64,000 bases of DNA from the NCBI RefSeq assembly GCF_007991635.1, contig NZ_BJYS01000036.1, positions 26,159-90,158 on the forward strand, written 5' to 3'. Positions within the stretch are counted from its first letter, which is position 1, and each line of letters starts with the position of its first letter. The notes below the pieces were generated by a model, which was not told the DNA's origin, did not search any database, and was given only the letters and a program-made list of their open reading frames with translations. The translations under genes and the position numbers were made by a program. Shown piece after piece: positions 34,573-44,677 of this stretch. Origin of the DNA: Adhaeribacter aerolatus. GTDB lineage: Bacteria; Bacteroidota; Bacteroidia; Cytophagales; Hymenobacteraceae.

Positions 34573-35247
34573 TTACTCCAGTAAATCCGGGCGCCGCTGG
34601 CGGGTACGGGCTATTGCCTGCTCAAAGCGCCATTGTTCTACCTTAGGCGTATCGCCGGAGAGCAGAATATCGGGTACCTTCATGCCTTCATAATCGGCCG
34701 GGCGGGTATATACCGGCGGGGCCAGCAAACCATCCTGGAAAGAGTCGGTCAGGGCCGAAGATTCGTCGTTCAGGACCCCGGGAATCAGGCGAATAATCGC
34801 ATCCGTCAGAACGGCTGCTCCCAACTCGCCACCCGATAATACGTAATCGCCGATGCTTATTTCGTAGGTAATGTATTTCTGCCTTACCCGCTCGTCTACG
34901 CCTTTGTAATGGCCGCACAAGATAATTACGTTCTGCAGCAGCGAAAGCCGGTTGACCAACGGTTGCCGTAAGGTTTCTCCGTCGGGTGTCATGTAAATAA
35001 CCGCATCGTAAGTGCGCTCAGCCTGTAAGTTGTTGATGCATTTGGCAATAGGCTCTATCATCATCACCATGCCGGCGCCGCCACCGAAGGCATAATCATC
35101 TACCTGGCCGTATTTGTTAATAGCAAACTGGCGAAGGTCGTGGATGTGGATTTCTACCAACCCTTTGTTCTGGGCCCGCTTTACAATAGAGTGACCCAAA
35201 GGGCTAAGGAGTAAATCGGGCTGAACGCTGATGATATCAAACCGCAT
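34573..35247 (-). CDS. trmD: tRNA (guanine-37-N1)-methyltransferase
   Basis: Methylates G37 of tRNAs reading CNN codons, preventing frameshifts. It is a SPOUT-fold enzyme with a trefoil knot. The 224-residue form starts at ATG 35245-35247 ([13 protein letters not shown]), the canonical family start; an earlier in-frame ATG at 35283 would lie 47 nt inside rimM. Motifs visible are [34 protein letters not shown] and YTRPADYEG. It overlaps rimM by 11 nt. Confidence 0.97.
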   Translation of the reverse strand: MRFDIISVQPDLLLSPLGHSIVKRAQNKGLVEIHIHDLRQFAINKYGQVDDYAFGGGAGMVMMIEPIAKCINNLQAERTYDAVIYMTPDGETLRQPLVNRLSLLQNVIILCGHYKGVDERVRQKYITYEISIGDYVLSGGELGAAVLTDAIIRLIPGVLNDESSALTDSFQDGLLAPPVYTRPADYEGMKVPDILLSGDTPKVEQWRFEQAIARTRQRRPDLLE

Positions 35248-35821
35248 CTTTCTCGTTATCGTCGTCGCGGTCCTCGTCGGCATCCGGACCGGTAGGGTTG
35301 GTGTAAATATCTACTAGGCCTTCGGGTAAGTTTACAAAAAGTTTACGGCCAACTTTATCCGCCCGCAGAATTAATTCGTCCTGCACCGGAATCAGCACTT
35401 CCACACCCTGGTAATCCATGGCCATTAAGTCCTGGTAAGGCATTTCGTAAATTTCCCGGATGGTACCTAGTTCGCCTAACTGTTCATCTACTACCGTGTA
35501 CCCAATTACTTCATGAAAGTAAAACTGGTCTTCGTCGAGTTCGGGTAATTGGTCGAGGGGCAGGTAAAGTGGAACGCTTTTGAGTTTTTCGGCCTCCACA
35601 ATAGAATCCACATCTTCGAACTTAATAATAATACGGCCGTTGGGCTGGATTTCGAGGGTATGGATAAAAAAAGGAACCAGCTTTCCGCTTAATTGCAGGA
35701 AAACTGATTCCAGTTCTTCGTAATCTTGCGGGTAATCTACATCAAAAAATGCAACTACCTGGCCTTTTACACCATGTGTCCTGACGATGTAGCCGAGCTG
35801 GTAACAGGCGTCAATATTCAT
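35237..35821 (-). CDS. rimM: 16S rRNA maturation factor RimM
   Basis: Assists assembly of the 30S head with S19 and S13. The 194-residue protein has an N-terminal RimM domain ([15 protein letters not shown]) and a C-terminal PRC-barrel ([15 protein letters not shown]). The C-terminus is a highly acidic tail ([11 protein letters not shown]). It begins 13 nt after rpsP and overlaps trmD, giving the widespread rpsP-rimM-trmD-rplS order. Confidence 0.96.
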   Translation of the reverse strand: MNIDACYQLGYIVRTHGVKGQVVAFFDVDYPQDYEELESVFLQLSGKLVPFFIHTLEIQPNGRIIIKFEDVDSIVEAEKLKSVPLYLPLDQLPELDEDQFYFHEVIGYTVVDEQLGELGTIREIYEMPYQDLMAMDYQGVEVLIPVQDELILRADKVGRKLFVNLPEGLVDIYTNPTGPDADEDRDDDNEKDAV

Positions 35822-35834
35822 GGCCTAAAATTTA

Positions 35835-36389
35835 TTAAGCTTGTGCTTCTTCGGCTGGAGCAGCAGCTTCGCCAGCGTTGTCGCCTTCAGTAGCCGGGGC
35901 TTCTTCGGCCGGAGCAGCAGCTTTGGCGGCATCTTCAGCGCGTTTGCGTAAAGCTTCGGCACGGGCAGCATTAACTTTTTGTTCGGCAGCAAACGCAGCT
36001 TTAGCAGCATCAGATTGTTTCTGGCTCAGCTGGTCGCGTTTGCCCTGGATCTTCGCTTCTTTGCCTTCTTTCCACTCGTTAAATTTAGAATCGGCTTGTT
36101 CCTGGGTAATAGCACCTTTGGTTACACCAATCTGTAAATGCTTTTTAAACAAAATACCTTTGTAAGACAACATGGCCTTAACCGTATCAGTTGGCTGGGC
36201 ACCTTTCATCACCCAATCAAACGCTTTCTGCTCATCAAAGTCGATAGAAGCAGGGTTGGTGTTTGGGTTGTAAGTACCTAATTTCTGAATAAAGCGACCA
36301 TCCCGTGGTGATCTGGAGTCAGCTACTACAATATCGTACATAGCAGCTTTTTTGCGGCCTCTGCGGGCCAGTCTGATTTTAACAGGCAT
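35835..36389 (-). CDS. rpsP: 30S ribosomal protein S16 with C-terminal extension
   Basis: The first about 80 residues are S16 (PVKIRLARRGRKKAAMYDIVVADSRSPRDG...LGTYNPNT). The whole product is 184 residues, about twice the E. coli length. The extra part is helical and rich in Ala, Lys and Glu, ending in repeats of AAPAEEAPA type. Extended S16 proteins are common in Bacteroidota. It is first gene of the ribosomal/tRNA-modification operon. Confidence 0.96.
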   Translation of the reverse strand: MPVKIRLARRGRKKAAMYDIVVADSRSPRDGRFIQKLGTYNPNTNPASIDFDEQKAFDWVMKGAQPTDTVKAMLSYKGILFKKHLQIGVTKGAITQEQADSKFNEWKEGKEAKIQGKRDQLSQKQSDAAKAAFAAEQKVNAARAEALRKRAEDAAKAAAPAEEAPATEGDNAGEAAAPAEEAQA

Positions 36390-36440
36390 ATTAAATAACG
36401 TTTGTTAAGCGACGGAACCCGTCCGTCTTTTTTGAGTCTG

Positions 36441-36448
36441 CAAAAGTA
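36441..36448 (-). promoter_or_regulatory. Candidate -7 element for the rpsP operon
   Basis: The minus strand reads TACTTTTG, 51 nt upstream of the rpsP ATG, matching TAnnTTTG. No convincing -33 TTTG is seen. Confidence 0.45.
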
Positions 36449-36508
36449 AGAAATATTTCCGAAATAATGAAAACTCTGACTTAATAATATTTAAACCAAG
36501 GAGTTAGA

Positions 36509-38002
36509 TTAGTCCGGTATTTTTATTAAACGTAGTTGTGCCGAATCCTGTAAAGCTTTTTTCTGATTGGCCATAATGTGGCTGTAAGTTAAGTTGTTAA
36601 ACTCGGCATGGTCTAAGTAAAGCAGCGGCGATAACAACGAGGGCTCTTTCCAGGATTGCAGCGCCGGTAATTTTTCCAGTTTTTTAAAGTTACGCACGTT
36701 GGCCACTTTATAATAATTATCCAGCAGCACATATTCGTAACCCTGTTTTTTTAAGGCCGGCAATTCTGTTTCCGAAATAATGCTTTTAACCACAATATTG
36801 TTTTGGGTAGCCGCCGGGGCTAAACCTATACTAACCGTGGTGGCAATGCGCGTAATATTTTTGGACTGGAGGTATTGAGCTACCGCCGGGTAAGAAGTCC
36901 TGGAATAAGTATAAATGGTTTCCTGTAGTTTCCAGATTTGCGCGAAGGTACCGGCGGCCAATAAACCAATGATCAGCGAACGGTTGGGAATTAGTTTTTT
37001 TAGAACCAGGTAAAAGAGCAAATACAGCAGGCCGTAAATAAATGTTAAACCGCGGGGCGCTTTAATCAGCAGGTGCATACCGGCCAATACCGCATAATTT
37101 ATAAAAAAAAGATATTTATAAATATCCAGGCTGCGCCATGGCTGTTTAAAAAGCTCCCACTGGTATACTACCGGAAATAAAAAGAGGGCCGGCACCAAAA
37201 CCGGTAATTCAAAATCCCAGATATACTGCAGGTAAAACAAAAAATCTGCGTTGAAATAACCGACGCGTTGGGCCGGGTTGGGTGTGAGCGGATTTTTAAT
37301 ATTAAAAACGGCGGCCGTATAAATGTAAAAAGGCAAATTAACGAGCAGCGCGACTAACGTAAATAGCACAAAAGGAATGCAAATAATTATGCCGGCAAAT
37401 ACTAAATTTCTGAAGGTTAATACCTTATCCCATACCCATAACTCCAGCAAGACAGCTACCGGCAGCAGTAATAAAAATTTATAATTTATGGTTAAGCTTA
37501 CGGCCAGCAACGCCGCTACTTGTAAAAAAGCTTTCGCATCGTGGTGCACCAATCGCTGGTAGTATCGCTCCAGCAAAAGCATAAACAGGAACATACTCAT
37601 CGATTCGGTGGCGAAATTGCGGCCGGTACTCACCGCGAAAACCGATAAACCAAATAATAAACCGGTTAGGTGTGCTTCGGGAACTGGAATGGCCAAATGC
37701 CGCCGCATAAACCGGATGAGCAGCACCACGGCCCCGATATTGAAAAGGCTATTTATTAAAATATAGCCCGTTACGCCTTTCAGAAAGGGCGTAAAAAGGC
37801 TGTAAAACAAAAAGAAGCCGGGGCTGGCGTGGTGAAAAACGTGGGTAAAATCTCCCTGGCCAATTTCCTGCACAATCTGCCAGTTCCGGATAGAATCGTA
37901 ATCGGTGAGGCATACCTGGGGCAACAGATAATAACGCGCCCCCAGGCACAGCAAAATTATCAGGATGTAGTATAGTTTTATAAATCTAGCCTGATCCGGC
38001 AT
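36509..38002 (-). CDS. Polytopic membrane protein, GT39/GT-C-like
   Basis: A 497-residue integral membrane protein with roughly ten or more hydrophobic segments through about residue 390, then a soluble C-terminal part. The layout, with an acidic residue in the first luminal loop (CLTDYDSIRNWQIV), resembles GT-C glycosyltransferases (GT39/GT83) that use polyprenyl-phosphate sugars. That assignment is only by architecture. It sits between the rpsP operon and the desaturase on the same strand and is not obviously co-transcribed with either. Confidence 0.65.
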   Translation of the reverse strand: MPDQARFIKLYYILIILLCLGARYYLLPQVCLTDYDSIRNWQIVQEIGQGDFTHVFHHASPGFFLFYSLFTPFLKGVTGYILINSLFNIGAVVLLIRFMRRHLAIPVPEAHLTGLLFGLSVFAVSTGRNFATESMSMFLFMLLLERYYQRLVHHDAKAFLQVAALLAVSLTINYKFLLLLPVAVLLELWVWDKVLTFRNLVFAGIIICIPFVLFTLVALLVNLPFYIYTAAVFNIKNPLTPNPAQRVGYFNADFLFYLQYIWDFELPVLVPALFLFPVVYQWELFKQPWRSLDIYKYLFFINYAVLAGMHLLIKAPRGLTFIYGLLYLLFYLVLKKLIPNRSLIIGLLAAGTFAQIWKLQETIYTYSRTSYPAVAQYLQSKNITRIATTVSIGLAPAATQNNIVVKSIISETELPALKKQGYEYVLLDNYYKVANVRNFKKLEKLPALQSWKEPSLLSPLLYLDHAEFNNLTYSHIMANQKKALQDSAQLRLIKIPD

Positions 38003-38060
38003 CCTACAAAGCTTTTATTTTTCGGAAAACAAATATGCTGCTTTCTGCCCGGTTATAAAT

Positions 38061-38093
38061 AAAAAAGTCTCCTGGTAAGCAGGAGACTTTTTT
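38061..38093 (-). terminator. Terminator of the desaturase gene
   Basis: AAAAAAGTCTCCTG / CAGGAGACTTTTTT is a 14-bp perfect stem with a GTAAG loop and T tract on the minus strand, 20 nt beyond the desaturase stop. Confidence 0.92.
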
Positions 38094-38113
38094 ATTTATA
38101 ACTATTTGTAAGC

Positions 38114-38848
38114 TTAAGCCCGTACTTTTTTCAGGCGGATAATCCGGAGTTTATCCAGGGTCCAGATTACCGGGTAGGTAGGATCTACTTCCCACCATTT
38201 CACGCCAAAGTTTACCCGGTTAGGCAATTTGTGGTGATTGTTCTGGAATAATTCGCCACCGGTTAAAAAATCGAAAAATAAAGAATTGCGCGATTTGTCG
38301 TGGTTGTCGAAGTTCTGGTAACCGTATTTGTGGCCACTCCAGTTTACAATAGCGCCGTGGATTGGGCCCATCAGGAAGTGAATCGGTAACAGCAAAAACA
38401 TCCACCATTGGGTAGCAAATGCAATGTAAAACAATACGTAAGCCGTTCCCCACAAAATGCGCGACATCCAGGTATCGCCAAAGTTTTCGATTGCACTCCA
38501 AAGCGGATAATTCCCTTCAAAACGTGCTTCCGGTTCTACCCGGCGGTTCAGTACATCGTTGTAAATGTCCTTGGTTTTCCACATCATGGTAAACGCATTG
38601 TTAGAGAAATGCGGCGAATGCGGATCGCGCTCGGTATCGCTAAAAGCATGGTGCATGCGGTGTAAAACGGCATACGCCCGCGGCGACAAAAACGAAGAAC
38701 CCTGGGCCATGTAAGTTAACAGGAAGAAGAACCGCTCCCAGAATTTATTCATGGTGAACATTTTGTGGGCAGCGTAGCGGTGCAGGTAAAAAGTTTGTAC
38801 AAATAAGGAGAGATACCAGTGGGCAACAAAAAATATCAGGATAGGCAT
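38114..38848 (-). CDS. Membrane fatty acid desaturase (acyl-CoA desaturase family)
   Basis: A di-iron membrane desaturase introducing a double bond into fatty acyl chains. The 244-residue form starts at ATG 38846-38848; the in-frame TTG two codons earlier is less likely. The three His boxes are present: HRYAAHK, HRMHHAFSDTERDPHS and NNHHKLP. Hydrophobic segments flank them. It is somewhat short for the delta-9 family (usually 250-320). It is likely involved in membrane-fluidity adjustment, inferred from the family. Single gene with strong terminator. Confidence 0.9.
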   Translation of the reverse strand: MPILIFFVAHWYLSLFVQTFYLHRYAAHKMFTMNKFWERFFFLLTYMAQGSSFLSPRAYAVLHRMHHAFSDTERDPHSPHFSNNAFTMMWKTKDIYNDVLNRRVEPEARFEGNYPLWSAIENFGDTWMSRILWGTAYVLFYIAFATQWWMFLLLPIHFLMGPIHGAIVNWSGHKYGYQNFDNHDKSRNSLFFDFLTGGELFQNNHHKLPNRVNFGVKWWEVDPTYPVIWTLDKLRIIRLKKVRA

Positions 38849-38935
38849 TAGCAATTAGTATTTTGATGATTTTAGATAATCCGGGTTAAACAACCGAAGG
38901 CTGCCATTAAAACAGCAATTTGGTTATTTAGTTCA

Positions 38936-38943
38936 CAAAATTA
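38936..38943 (-). promoter_or_regulatory. Candidate -7 element for the desaturase gene
   Basis: The minus strand reads TAATTTTG, 87 nt upstream of the ATG. A TTG at 38966-38968 lies 22 nt further upstream, longer than the 18-nt spacing at the better promoters here. Confidence 0.35.
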
Positions 38944-39014
38944 CTATATACTGGCTTAACCGTTGCAAGTATTCTCTAAAAAATCTGTAAAACTGATTTA
39001 TATCATCTTTTGCT

Positions 39015-39728
39015 TTATACCAAACCGGTTATTAATTTTTGAAAGGGTTGCCAGTTTGGCGTATCGGGCACAGGGGCAGTCAGTTGCATTAAAGTTTTTT
39101 GGATGGGGTGTTCGAACTGCAATTGATACGCGTGCAAACCAATGCTTTTGTCCGGAAGCGGCGCCCGGGCGCCGTATTTAAGGTCGCCGAGGAGCGGGCA
39201 GCCTTGCGAGGCCAGTTGTACCCGAATCTGGTGCGGCCGCCCGGTTACGGGGTTTACCCGCAATAAATAATATTCCTGTTCCCGGCCCAGCAGTTCGTAA
39301 CTCAGTTCTGATTGTAAGCCACCCTTCTGGTTATTAGTAAAGGCTTTGGTAACGTTGCGGGCCTCGTCTTTAACCAGCCAGTGTACCAACCGGTCGGAGG
39401 GGCGGGGTGGTTTTTGGACCGTAATGGCCAGGTAAGTTTTGCGGATTTTATCGTTCCGGAAAAGTTCATTCAGCCGGGTTAAGGCTTTGGAGGTTTTGGC
39501 CAGTAAAACCAAGCCGCTTACCGGCCGGTCAAGGCGGTGTACCACACCCATAAATACATTGCCGGGTTTGTTGTATTTTTCTTTTAAATATTCTTTGGCT
39601 AACTCCGATAAGGGCTTATCGCCGGTTTCATCGCCCTGCACCAAAATGCCGGCCGGCTTATTTATAACCAGCAAGTGATTGTCTTCATAAACTACATGCC
39701 TGTCCTGGATTGTAAAACTATTTTTCAT
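39015..39728 (-). CDS. RluA-family RNA pseudouridine synthase
   Basis: Isomerises uridine to pseudouridine in rRNA or tRNA. The 237-residue protein lacks the S4 domain of RluC/RluD. The catalytic Asp is in VVHRLDRPVSGLVLLAKT, near residue 67. Supporting motifs are NKPAGILVQ at the N-terminus and TGRPHQIRVQLAS. The particular uridine target is not predictable. It precedes panB on the opposite end of an 81-nt gap with simple repeated spacer sequence. Confidence 0.93.
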   Translation of the reverse strand: MKNSFTIQDRHVVYEDNHLLVINKPAGILVQGDETGDKPLSELAKEYLKEKYNKPGNVFMGVVHRLDRPVSGLVLLAKTSKALTRLNELFRNDKIRKTYLAITVQKPPRPSDRLVHWLVKDEARNVTKAFTNNQKGGLQSELSYELLGREQEYYLLRVNPVTGRPHQIRVQLASQGCPLLGDLKYGARAPLPDKSIGLHAYQLQFEHPIQKTLMQLTAPVPDTPNWQPFQKLITGLV

Positions 39729-39809
39729 TCGTTTTAGCTGGTAGCTATTAGTGGTTAGCCACCAGCAGTTAGAAGTGCGTTTTAATAATTAACAATCAGC
39801 AGTAAGCCA

Positions 39810-40628
39810 TTAATAAGCTTCTTCGTCCCGTGGAAAATCTTTTGTTTTCACGTCGTTTACATAGTTGGTAACCGCGCTGGTCATTATTTCGTGGAGGTCA
39901 GCGTAGCGGCGCAGGAAACGAGGCTTAAATTCTTTGGTAATGCCCAGCAAATCGTGGGTTACGAGCACTTGCCCGTCTACGTAAGGCCCGGCACCAATGC
40001 CAATGATGGGAATCTGTAAAGACGAAGCTACTTTCTGGCCTAAAGCCGAAGGTATTTTTTCCAGCACGATAGAAAAGCAGCCTATTTCCTGCAGCAGCAT
40101 AGCATCTTCTACTAATTTATTCGCTTCCTGTTCTTCTTTGGCCCGCACGGTATAGGTGCCAAATTTATAAATAGACTGCGGCGTTAACCCCAAATGGCCC
40201 ATTACCGGAACACCGGCACTTAATATCCGGATAACCGATTCTTTTATTTCGCTGCCGCCTTCCATTTTAACGCCGTGGGCGCCCGATTCTTTCATAATCC
40301 GGATAGCCGAACGGAGGGCTTCGGAAGAATTGCCCTGGTAAGAGCCAAAAGGTAAATCTACTACCACAAACGCCCGTTTTACCGCGCGCACCACCGAAGA
40401 AGCATGATAAATCATCTGGTCCAGGGTGATGGGTAAAGTGGTTTCGTGGCCTGCCATCACGTTAGAAGCAGAATCGCCCACCAGCAAAACATCCACGCCG
40501 GCGCCATCCAGAATAGAAGCCATGGAGTAATCATAAGCCGTGAGCATCGATATTTTTTCGCCCCGCTCTTTCATGGCTTGCAGTTGGTGGGTGGTAATAA
40601 TTTTGATGTCCCGTTTTTGTACAGACAT
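39810..40628 (-). CDS. panB: 3-methyl-2-oxobutanoate hydroxymethyltransferase
   Basis: Adds a hydroxymethyl group from methylenetetrahydrofolate to alpha-ketoisovalerate to give ketopantoate, the first committed step to pantothenate and CoA. The 272-residue length is typical. Motifs include [50 protein letters not shown] and [15 protein letters not shown]. No panC or panD is adjacent. Confidence 0.97.
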   Translation of the reverse strand: MSVQKRDIKIITTHQLQAMKERGEKISMLTAYDYSMASILDGAGVDVLLVGDSASNVMAGHETTLPITLDQMIYHASSVVRAVKRAFVVVDLPFGSYQGNSSEALRSAIRIMKESGAHGVKMEGGSEIKESVIRILSAGVPVMGHLGLTPQSIYKFGTYTVRAKEEQEANKLVEDAMLLQEIGCFSIVLEKIPSALGQKVASSLQIPIIGIGAGPYVDGQVLVTHDLLGITKEFKPRFLRRYADLHEIMTSAVTNYVNDVKTKDFPRDEEAY

Positions 40629-40866
40629 GCTTTTCGAGATTATGAATTAGAAATTAGAAATTATTCGTACCTGTTATACTGGTAAAAGGAGAAATATTAG
40701 TTATCAGGTACTTAAATTTTCTTTAATATTTTAAAAAATTAAATGTTATTATTAAACGCCCTGCTGCTTGGCTAATAGCGGTGTAATATTAAGGTTTAAT
40801 TTCTAATTTTTAATTCCTAGCCGGATTGTTTCGTGGCATAACTGTGGAAAAATATTGCATAAAAAG

Positions 40867-41823
40867 ATGAAGATAGCAATTAATGCACTCACTGTTTCTA
40901 TTATGAGTATCATGTGCTACGCTTGTGCGGGTACCCAGCCGCCTACGGCCGGCACCGCAAAAACAGCGGCTACGCCTACTTTTAATCAGAGCCAAATGCA
41001 AGCTGCCAGAGGGTTAGCACCGAGTTACGCGGGTGTCATGATTATGGCGCCGCCGGCTTCGTTCGGCTTCCATCCGTTCTATAAAAAATATACCGATGCT
41101 TTTGGTATTCCGATTATTTCGTCGGAGAAAGTGCCGGATAGTGCCTTGCTCATTGCGCGCGATATTGTAAATTATATGTTGGTAAAGCGGATGGATATTC
41201 GGAATGCTTTAATGGCGCGAAAAGCACGGGTACTGATTATGGCCGAAGCCGAAATGGAAACCGATTTACCCGAACGAAGCGATTGGAAAAAACCAACCCG
41301 GGACGACAAGCGACTAACCCCGGCCGAACGAGAAAATTATGATAAGCCCGGTGGTATCGCCAGCATGACCGACCGGGAGTACTGGAATAAACGCGCACGG
41401 GGCATGGGCGGAACGGTTACTTCCTGCGCCGAAGAAAATCTGCTGGGCTACCCATATACCCGTTACTACGGCGAAAATATTCTGGTGCACGAATTCAGCC
41501 ATAATATTATGGGCGCGCTGCGTACCGCCGACCCTGCTCTTTTTGCCGAAATTGAACCTGCCTACGAAGCGGCTAAAGCTAAAGACCTCTACAAAGGACA
41601 ATATGCCATTAACACGGTGGCCGAGTACTGGGCCGAAGGCAGCCAATGGTGGTTCTGGTCGAACTACGAATTTTATGATGGAGATACCCGGGTACAATCG
41701 CCGGACGATTTAAAGGCTTATGACCCCACGCTATACAAAATATTGGAACGGGTGTACGCGGGCCATCATATTCCGGCAGATGTTTATTATGGTCGTAATA
41801 TAAAGCCTGCTCGCCGGCCTTAA
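40867..41823 (+). CDS. Zincin-type metalloprotease-like lipoprotein
   Basis: A 318-residue exported protein from ATG 40867 (an in-frame TTG at 40855 is less likely). The signal segment ends at a possible lipobox Cys20 (CYAC). A zincin motif H208-E209-F-S-H212-N is followed 40 residues later by NTVAEYWAEG (E253, E257), like the third-ligand helix of gluzincins of the ATLF/M34-like type. Beyond these motifs I do not recognise the family. The predicted role is an envelope or surface peptidase, by inference. It is monocistronic, ending at a bidirectional terminator. Confidence 0.75.
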   Translation: MKIAINALTVSIMSIMCYACAGTQPPTAGTAKTAATPTFNQSQMQAARGLAPSYAGVMIMAPPASFGFHPFYKKYTDAFGIPIISSEKVPDSALLIARDIVNYMLVKRMDIRNALMARKARVLIMAEAEMETDLPERSDWKKPTRDDKRLTPAERENYDKPGGIASMTDREYWNKRARGMGGTVTSCAEENLLGYPYTRYYGENILVHEFSHNIMGALRTADPALFAEIEPAYEAAKAKDLYKGQYAINTVAEYWAEGSQWWFWSNYEFYDGDTRVQSPDDLKAYDPTLYKILERVYAGHHIPADVYYGRNIKPARRP

Positions 41824-41887
41824 GTAGAATAAGCGCTAATTAGGTTTAGTTTGGCTAATATTTTGAAGCGTTTAGGTTAATTCAATA

Positions 41888-41948
41888 AAGAAAGCCCCAT
41901 CAAAATAGCAGCTTCGTGTACCGAATTAGCTTTTGACGGGGCTTTCTT
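41888..41948. terminator. Bidirectional terminator between the zincin and LptD-like genes
   Basis: AAGAAAGCCCC / GGGGCTTTCTT, extended inward past one mismatch by TCAAAA / TTTTGA, forms a long stem with a 25-nt loop between convergent genes. Confidence 0.85.
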
Positions 41949-41995
41949 GATTTAAGACTTCGAGCAGTTAACAGCTACAACTTAACAAATTGCTC

Positions 41996-44677
41996 TTACC
42001 GGTTATACCAACTCCGGTTACGGCTAAGTTTCAGGTCGCGCAGCAGGGCCGAACGCGCGTTAATATTAATGGAATAAGATTGGTAAACGCCAAAAGGAAT
42101 CCAGCCGATACTCATTTCCCAGCAGTGCAAATCGCGGTGAATATTGAGGCTGGTGTAGGTTAAGGCTTTATTCAGGAAATCGTAGCCCGAGTTATAGGTT
42201 ACTTTCCATTTATCCGTCAGGTTAAGAGAGCCATCGAAGCCCAGCGATTGCGTGGTTTGAGAGGTGCCGTTGGCCTGCGCAAAATAACTGGCGGTATAAT
42301 TTATCCGGAAAGTCCACGGAATTTTAAAGTCTATGTATTGCTCCTGCAAATTAACATCTGTTTCCAGCGAGGGCCGGTTGGTGCGGGGTGCTTCCTTTTT
42401 ACTCTTTACCACATCCGGATTCAGGTCAATGTCCAGGTTCAGATTGGCGTTGGTTAAACGGGCAAACCGAAAGCTGCTTTCGTTTATCTGGAGGCGATCG
42501 ATGCGGCGGCCGGCGGCGTTTACCTGGTATGGGTCTAAGTTGGCGCTGGTAAAGATATTTAAACGCTTAAACAGCACGGTCCGGAACTGCGCGTTAATGG
42601 GCTGCACTTTAAAGGAGTCGGCGGCAAAATTATACCCGCCCGTAAAGCTGAAATTATCAATCAGACTAACTTTTTCAAAAGTCTCGGCCGTATCGGTTTT
42701 GGCTTTTACTTTGGCTTCTACGTTGTTCTGAATGCTAAAATACAAGGCGCTTTGTAAACCCGAGCCCGATGGCGCATTCATAAAACCATTGTACCTGGAT
42801 AAATATTGGTAAGGCACCATGCCGGTCGTACTATTTACCACATCGCTCAACTGCACGTACTGGCCGTAGGCGGTACTCAGGTTAGGCGTGTAGTTATACG
42901 AAATAGACGGCTGAATCTGGTGCCGGATAGCCTCCAGGCGTTTGCCTTTAATAATGGCCATGCCGTAAATCCGCGTCGATAAGCTGGCGCCGGCACCGTA
43001 TTCGCTGGCGATGCTAAATCTATTCAGCGTATCTATGCGCACAGCATTGGCGCTCTCTACATAGGTATACTTCAGTTGTTTCAGGTAGCTGGTGGCGTTG
43101 TAATACAGGCTCGGCGATAAATTAAAATGCTTCAGCAACCGGATGCTGTTCATGGCAATCGGGAACGAGTGCCGCATACCCACCTGGGCGTTGCGCAGCA
43201 GATTGCTGAAGTTAAAAGCCACTACCGTATCGCGTTGTTCCCCCCCAATTAAATTAACGCCCGGCAAGGTACCGCTCTGGAGCGAATTCGACGTTTGGTT
43301 ACGGGCCGTTAAATTATAAGCCACCGAAATATCCTGCAGGAAGTTGCCGCCTGCGGCGTTCTTACTGAACAACCGAAACGGATATTGCCGGTTTACACTA
43401 AAGGTAGCTTCGGGCAAAGTTAAGTTATGAACCTTGGTAAGTGTATTCTGATTGTGCAGCAACGAAGCCGTAAAAGTTACCGGCGAGTTAGGATTGGCGT
43501 ACTGGTACTGCACCGACGAGTTAAACGTAGCCGATAAATTATTGCTGGGCGTGCTGTAATTTTGCCGGTTGTAAAAGCTGGTACCCGCCTGCACACTGGC
43601 CGACATTTTGCCACCGGGCCGGGCGGCCGGCGAATGCGACCACCGGATAAAAAAGCTGCGGGGTTCATCCCGGCGAAAGCGACTTGGCCCTACAATCGGA
43701 CTATTATCGGTACGCCCACTACCGCCATCCGGAAAACGGGTGGCGCTATAATCGATACTAAAGTTGCCCTGGTACGCGTAGCGTTTGTTGTAAGTAGATT
43801 GCACGTGCGCGGCCCAACTGCCGTAAGAATAAACGTCGGCCAGTAAACTTATTCCAATATATTCGTTTAAGGCTAAGTAATAACCGCCATTGCGCAGGTA
43901 AAAGCCTTGTTCGCGGGCTTCGCCAAAAGTAGGAAAGATAATACCCGACGAACCGGTACTGCGCTGTTTCTGAGGCGTAGGAAAATAACCAAATAAAAAC
44001 CCGATGGGCGTAGGAATATCGGCAAAGACCAAATTAAACGGGCCGGAGAATATTTTTTTGCCCGGCAATGCTTTTATTTTAGAAGCATTGATGTAAAAGT
44101 GGGGGTGCGGTAAATCGCAGGTGGTATAATGGGCATTTGCCCCGTAAAAAGCTTCATCGGAGGTGCGTTTAACGGTTTCGGCGTGCAGAAAACCTTCGCC
44201 CTGCCGGGTAACTACGCCACTTATTTTACCTTTTTTGGTTTTAAAGTTGTAGTTCATCTGGTTGGCCGTATACATTTCGGAACCTTGCTTAAAAACCGGG
44301 GTGCCAACCGCCTTACCCGTGGTGTCTACCGCCCCTTTGGCCGATAAAATATTGGTTTCGTAATTAATGGCCGTGGTAGCCGCTTGTAGCGACATTTCGC
44401 CGTAATCGATGTTAGCTTCACCGTACATGTTTACCACCCGCTCGTTCACGTGGAAAACAATAGAGTCTTTGGCTGAATATTTGATAGTGGTGGTTATATC
44501 ACCTTTGATAGAGTCTTGCGTTACTTTAATTGAATCTGGCGGCGTAATAGTATTCGCAGGTGCGTTCTGAGCGAGCGCACCCAGCCTGCAAAATATTACC
44601 AACTGGCCCAGGAGCAGAATCCTTAAAATGAATGGTAATCTTTTCAGAATGAAACCGTTTTTTATATATTTTTGCAA
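41996..44677 (-). CDS. lptD: LptD-like outer membrane LPS-assembly protein
   Basis: A large outer-membrane beta-barrel expected to insert lipopolysaccharide into the outer leaflet. The 893-residue frame has a hydrophobic N-terminus ending LGALAQ. An OstA-like periplasmic domain (about 60-220) has repeated strands such as VVNMYGEANIDYGEM and QMNYNFKTKKGKISG. A long barrel with Tyr/Asn-rich strands runs to the C-terminus. The start is doubtful: the TTG at 44675-44677 coincides with the end of a promoter -7 element, and no ATG lies nearby, so translation may begin at a nonstandard codon downstream. Confidence 0.88.
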   Translation of the reverse strand: MQKYIKNGFILKRLPFILRILLLGQLVIFCRLGALAQNAPANTITPPDSIKVTQDSIKGDITTTIKYSAKDSIVFHVNERVVNMYGEANIDYGEMSLQAATTAINYETNILSAKGAVDTTGKAVGTPVFKQGSEMYTANQMNYNFKTKKGKISGVVTRQGEGFLHAETVKRTSDEAFYGANAHYTTCDLPHPHFYINASKIKALPGKKIFSGPFNLVFADIPTPIGFLFGYFPTPQKQRSTGSSGIIFPTFGEAREQGFYLRNGGYYLALNEYIGISLLADVYSYGSWAAHVQSTYNKRYAYQGNFSIDYSATRFPDGGSGRTDNSPIVGPSRFRRDEPRSFFIRWSHSPAARPGGKMSASVQAGTSFYNRQNYSTPSNNLSATFNSSVQYQYANPNSPVTFTASLLHNQNTLTKVHNLTLPEATFSVNRQYPFRLFSKNAAGGNFLQDISVAYNLTARNQTSNSLQSGTLPGVNLIGGEQRDTVVAFNFSNLLRNAQVGMRHSFPIAMNSIRLLKHFNLSPSLYYNATSYLKQLKYTYVESANAVRIDTLNRFSIASEYGAGASLSTRIYGMAIIKGKRLEAIRHQIQPSISYNYTPNLSTAYGQYVQLSDVVNSTTGMVPYQYLSRYNGFMNAPSGSGLQSALYFSIQNNVEAKVKAKTDTAETFEKVSLIDNFSFTGGYNFAADSFKVQPINAQFRTVLFKRLNIFTSANLDPYQVNAAGRRIDRLQINESSFRFARLTNANLNLDIDLNPDVVKSKKEAPRTNRPSLETDVNLQEQYIDFKIPWTFRINYTASYFAQANGTSQTTQSLGFDGSLNLTDKWKVTYNSGYDFLNKALTYTSLNIHRDLHCWEMSIGWIPFGVYQSYSININARSALLRDLKLSRNRSWYNR

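Noticed and set aside
40650..40866. AT-rich spacer with repeated TTAGAAATTA-like units before the zincin gene, and a similar one at 48350-48539
   Set aside because: Low-complexity AT-rich spacer without symmetry or clear unit length. I could not support a defined repeat family or a promoter in it.
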